Shown here one piece after another: positions 60,701-64,000 of a stretch of 64,000 nucleotides of DNA. The stretch is from Tyto alba. Taxonomy: Eukaryota; Chordata; Aves; Strigiformes; Tytonidae. A program made the position numbers and the translations under genes. The notes beneath the pieces were generated by a model. The model ran no database searches. It was not told the DNA's origin and saw only the letters and a program-made list of their open reading frames with translations. Within the stretch, counting starts at the first letter, position 1. Every line of letters begins with the position of its first letter. Location: assembly GCF_018691265.1 (NCBI RefSeq), contig NW_024881322.1, positions 16,331,489 to 16,395,488 on the forward strand, read 5' to 3'.

Positions 60701-63700
60701 CATACACAACCTTCCCAGTTGATGAAGGCTTTTGGCCTCTTGTCTTATCATACCCAAAGTCTCCACATAAGTCTTGAAAGCATAAACTACGGTAAGTGTT
60801 ACTGCTTGAATAGTTCTCAACAACTACCATGCACAAAAATACAACTTGCTTTGTATGGATACTCCCATCTTAGCATGACAGGATCTTTTCCCAGCTTTCA
60901 TTTGTAAATGAGGAAAAGAGAACCTGGGAATCTCAGAGGAACACGTACTTTCACATGATTTGGGTAGGATTTTCCAAAGAACCAAAGGTTATGAAAATTA
61001 CCAACTTTAAATGGCACAGCTTCCCCAGGCTACTTCAAAAGCTGCTTCTAGCGTGGATGTAAAATGTCTTTTCTGAACAAAATAAACCTGTGCTACAGCA
61101 CTACCAATAGGCTGCAACAACATTCTGAAAAAACATTTGCTTTAATACAATTAAGTGACTGGTTGCTTCTCAGTCCCTGGTGAACCCAGGGACAATTTGC
61201 TTATTTCTTCACTATATTTCAAATATGGAGTGAACTGGAAGATATCCCAGGAACAGTTTAACATTCATGTCATCACAGTATTGGTTGCTCAGAACATGTA
61301 TGTTTGAAACTTGGCTGTGATGCCAGATACTCCTTCTACTGTTTCCCTCAGTGTCTGGAAACAGTTAGCACTTCAGAAAGATCAGAAACAGGGGATATAC
61401 CTGCAGTATGATTTCAAACACAGTTCTCATTCTGGTAGTGGTCCAAAACAGAAAAATGAGGTATGATGTGAGAACCAGAAACACTTCTAGACCTAAAAAA
61501 TCTCTTAAGTGATCTTCTATAGAAACATGTGGCTAGATGATCACTCATCATACTTGGACTGAGAGGAAAAGTTCTTCCACAGAGATGTCAGGGAAGGACT
61601 CAGTGCCCTGATGCAAATCTGTCTATGTCTCACTTTCATATTCTACTTTTTTTCCTAGATTCCCTCCTAAGTGATCTCAGAAAAATAAATCACTGCAAAT
61701 CCCAGGGCAGCAGAGACTGAAATGACTTCTGACCTCTCCCCATGGAGGAAAAGTGGAAAGGGGAAATGCATTTGGTTTCCCAAATCAAAGCTCAAAAGTC
61801 TTCATCCTGTACTACAGTTATCTTGTCTCTAATCAGAGTATTATTTCTGACCATTCTCTGTAGTTGTTAAAAATTCAGCATGAAATCACCAAATCCGCTG
61901 ATATCCACTATCTACTACTGCACAACACACACTTCTACCTCCCACCTAAACGTCTACAGTGCTCTTGCAGTCTCAGCAAGAAGAAAAGAACATTCACAGA
62001 AGTTCCTCTTTTACAGGCTCAACAACTGCGTCTGTGAACGAAGGAAAACACATCATTAAGCCCAAGTTGCTTCAAACAATGACACTAATTCACAGGAAAT
62101 AGTTATATTCTTTTATAATACAATGCTAGGTAAAATACCACAAATAAACTAGGAATAAGAAGATTAGCAGGTTTAAAAACACACCCAAACCATTCCCAAC
62201 AAAATCTTTTATAGTTTCTTTTTATCACTGCGTTCAGTTTGCAGGCAATGATTGTGCCATTCTTCTAGAACTGGGAATGAGGTGGATACTTCTTTACTAC
62301 AGTCAAATGTGACACATGAAACGTAAATCAAATTTGTTGCCCCAAAGTGTCTTCAAGATCCTTTTTCCCAACCTTTTATAGGTAGTGAGATGGGTTATCA
62401 ACTACAGCATCCTGCTCTGTCTTGATAAAGAAGAACTCTAGACAATGTGATGCTACTGCATCAGCAGGGACAAAGGCTCAGTGTGCAGTTATTCATAATT
62501 TTAAGCAGTCCCAGAAGGGATAAGACTGTACACTTACCAACAAAAATAAATAAAAATTTTAAAAATTGCTAAGACTTGCACCAACCTTCAACAAACTTTG
62601 CACACCTCTAACTCTAGTATCTGAATGAGAACAGCAGCAGCATGCATTTGCAATATAAGAGAAACCTCTTTTAGTAAAGATTTATTAAGCTAATAACACT
62701 AAAGCCTACCTATTGTCCTGCACATTTTGAAAAAGGACACTGCATATGTATATTTAAATTGCCAGAATGAACAGTGGGTCACAAACAAAACCCAAGATGT
62801 TGAACTGCGCCAGCCAAATTGATAGTGCATCTATTATTTCTACCCCTTCTTGTATTTTTTTGCATAGGCAATTCTGCTGCCAAAGCATTTCTAGAAGGTG
62901 AATATAAAAGATATCAAGCACTATAATCACTGAGTGAAATATGACTGATGCATAAATGTTCACTCAAATCTATAGATCTAAAGAAAAAACAATAAAATTA
63001 AATGCATGATTTAGAAGTAAGCTTAAATACTGAACTGATCCTAAATTCACTGAGGAAAGCAAACTTCACAAATCACTGCCAAGAGCATTAGCAATCTCTC
63101 TCCCAGACAAAAGGTCAACTTTAGATGCCTTGTTAATATGTATCTAGGTTTTAAAAACTTCAAATGAGAGAGTTGCTCTATGACAAAGGTGCCGAGGCCT
63201 AGAAAAAAGAGGTGGTCAAGGAAAATGACAATGAAGGCAAGTTCAAAATTAGATGATAGCTTTGCAGCCTCCAGGTTCTTAACCTCATTGTCCTTCCTCT
63301 AAATAGAAAAAGGACAGTTTGAGATGACTAGTGGGAAAGGCTTGAGGTAGAAGACAGGTAACACAGAGACTAAATAAAGCAGATTAACTAGAGATACCAG
63401 TTGCCACAAAATTAGCTTGCCTCTTGTTTTTGCAGTAAACTGGTCAAGGAAACAGAAAAGAAAATAACTTCATGTCTGGGCTGCTATTCAGCCCTCCCCA
63501 GCTCCTCAGTTTTAGGTACCTAGCAGATATATCCAAATTTCTGTGGAGAGCCAGAAGACAACTGAGATCTCTGTCCATTGACTAAGAGGAAAACACTGGC
63601 ATTGACCTAAGAAACTAAGAAACTCCAGCTAAATGTCCCAAGTTAAGTGAGATATAACTGGGGGACCTAGTGAATTACTACTTAAGCAAAACTTCATCAA

Positions 63701-64000
63701 TGTGACATTTAGTGGACATTTGCTATACCTCATCCACCCTCTTACATTTTCTCTCCTCTTTCAGGAAGCAGAGGGAAAGATAGATTCACCAAACAAAAAG
63801 GGGAGACTGCAGCTTTTGCCAAACAGTTGCTGATACCACAGTTATTTATATTACAGCAGCACCAAGGACAATGTACAGGAAAATTGGAAGAACTAGTCTC
63901 CTTCCATAACATGTTGATATTGCCAGGAATTAAAACTGGTTGTAGTCCCTCTTTGCATGACCTAATCTTATTACCTAAAAATTATGGATTATACAGTAAC
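54717..64000. other. Intronic DNA without recognisable genes
   Basis: More than 9 kb in which I recognise no repeat family, exon or RNA gene. The longest frames (139 codons at 58882-59301 plus; 80 codons at 60480-60722 plus) have no motif I recognise and no splice context that I would trust. Confidence 0.72.

Larger units (their letters stand above)
12201..64000 (-). other. TPK1: TPK1 intron upstream of the exon (partial, at least 51.8 kb)
   Basis: Sequence right of the acceptor should be the upstream intron. The preceding coding segment (KYCLVILNQPLD...FRHLW in vertebrate TPK1) was searched for by eye on the minus strand and not found, so this intron probably extends beyond the window. TPK1 is known for very long introns in vertebrates, which fits. 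All five LTR insertions and two sizeable CR1 fragments of the window lie here. Confidence 0.65.

Noticed and set aside
1..64000. CRISPR array, tRNA cluster or bacterial or phage defence-type system
   Set aside because: No direct-repeat/spacer pattern, no cloverleaf-like tRNA and no prokaryotic gene organisation. All regular repeats are minisatellites, microsatellites or LTR duplications.

Overview
The window looks like a piece of a bird nuclear genome. It holds several CR1 LINE fragments with the avian-type 3' end (a 'ccttccaaccnaaaccattctatg' style terminus), solo retroviral LTRs, AT-rich non-coding DNA and a few small CpG-rich islets. No bacterial-type gene organisation, operon, tRNA, rRNA or CRISPR array is visible. 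Nearly all open reading frames here are chance frames or lie inside repeats.

The one host coding segment I can support is a 70-bp exon on the minus strand at 12131-12200. It has a pyrimidine-rich acceptor on one side and a GTATGT donor on the other. In the only open phase it encodes [17 protein letters not shown], the DGGAN core of thiamin pyrophosphokinase 1 (TPK1). I infer that the window lies inside a large TPK1 gene transcribed right to left: 12201-64000 is the upstream intron (at least 51.8 kb of it) and 1-12130 the downstream intron. I found no second TPK1 exon by eye.

Layout: CR1 3' tail (1-305); plain intron; decayed CR1 with an internal deletion (7110-7940); plain intron with the TPK1 exon (12131-12200); 1.5-kb CR1 reverse-transcriptase fragment (17125-18600); simple repeats and CpG-rich islets (18.9-21.7 kb); CR1 stub (22473-22530); solo LTR type A (27.06-27.55 kb); 1.07-kb solo LTR type B, plus strand (28470-29540); a 0.5-kb A/C-only simple repeat with a roughly 95-100 bp higher-order pattern, next to a CpG-rich islet (33928-34770); CpG-rich islet (41850-42130); type A LTR carrying a 21-bp minisatellite (42.42-43.07 kb); type A LTR split by a nested type C LTR with a GTGT target duplication (44.49-45.98 kb); CR1 3' end (48693-49136); second type B LTR, minus strand, with a perfect GCCTT target duplication (53650-54711); then more than 9 kb with nothing recognisable.

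Functionally the window is intron. The points of interest are the exon that names the gene, the history of LTR insertions (a nested LTR, an inverted LTR pair within one intron, in-LTR tandem repeats) and the CpG-rich islets, which could be alternative promoters or enhancers. I did not find a convincing new gene system.
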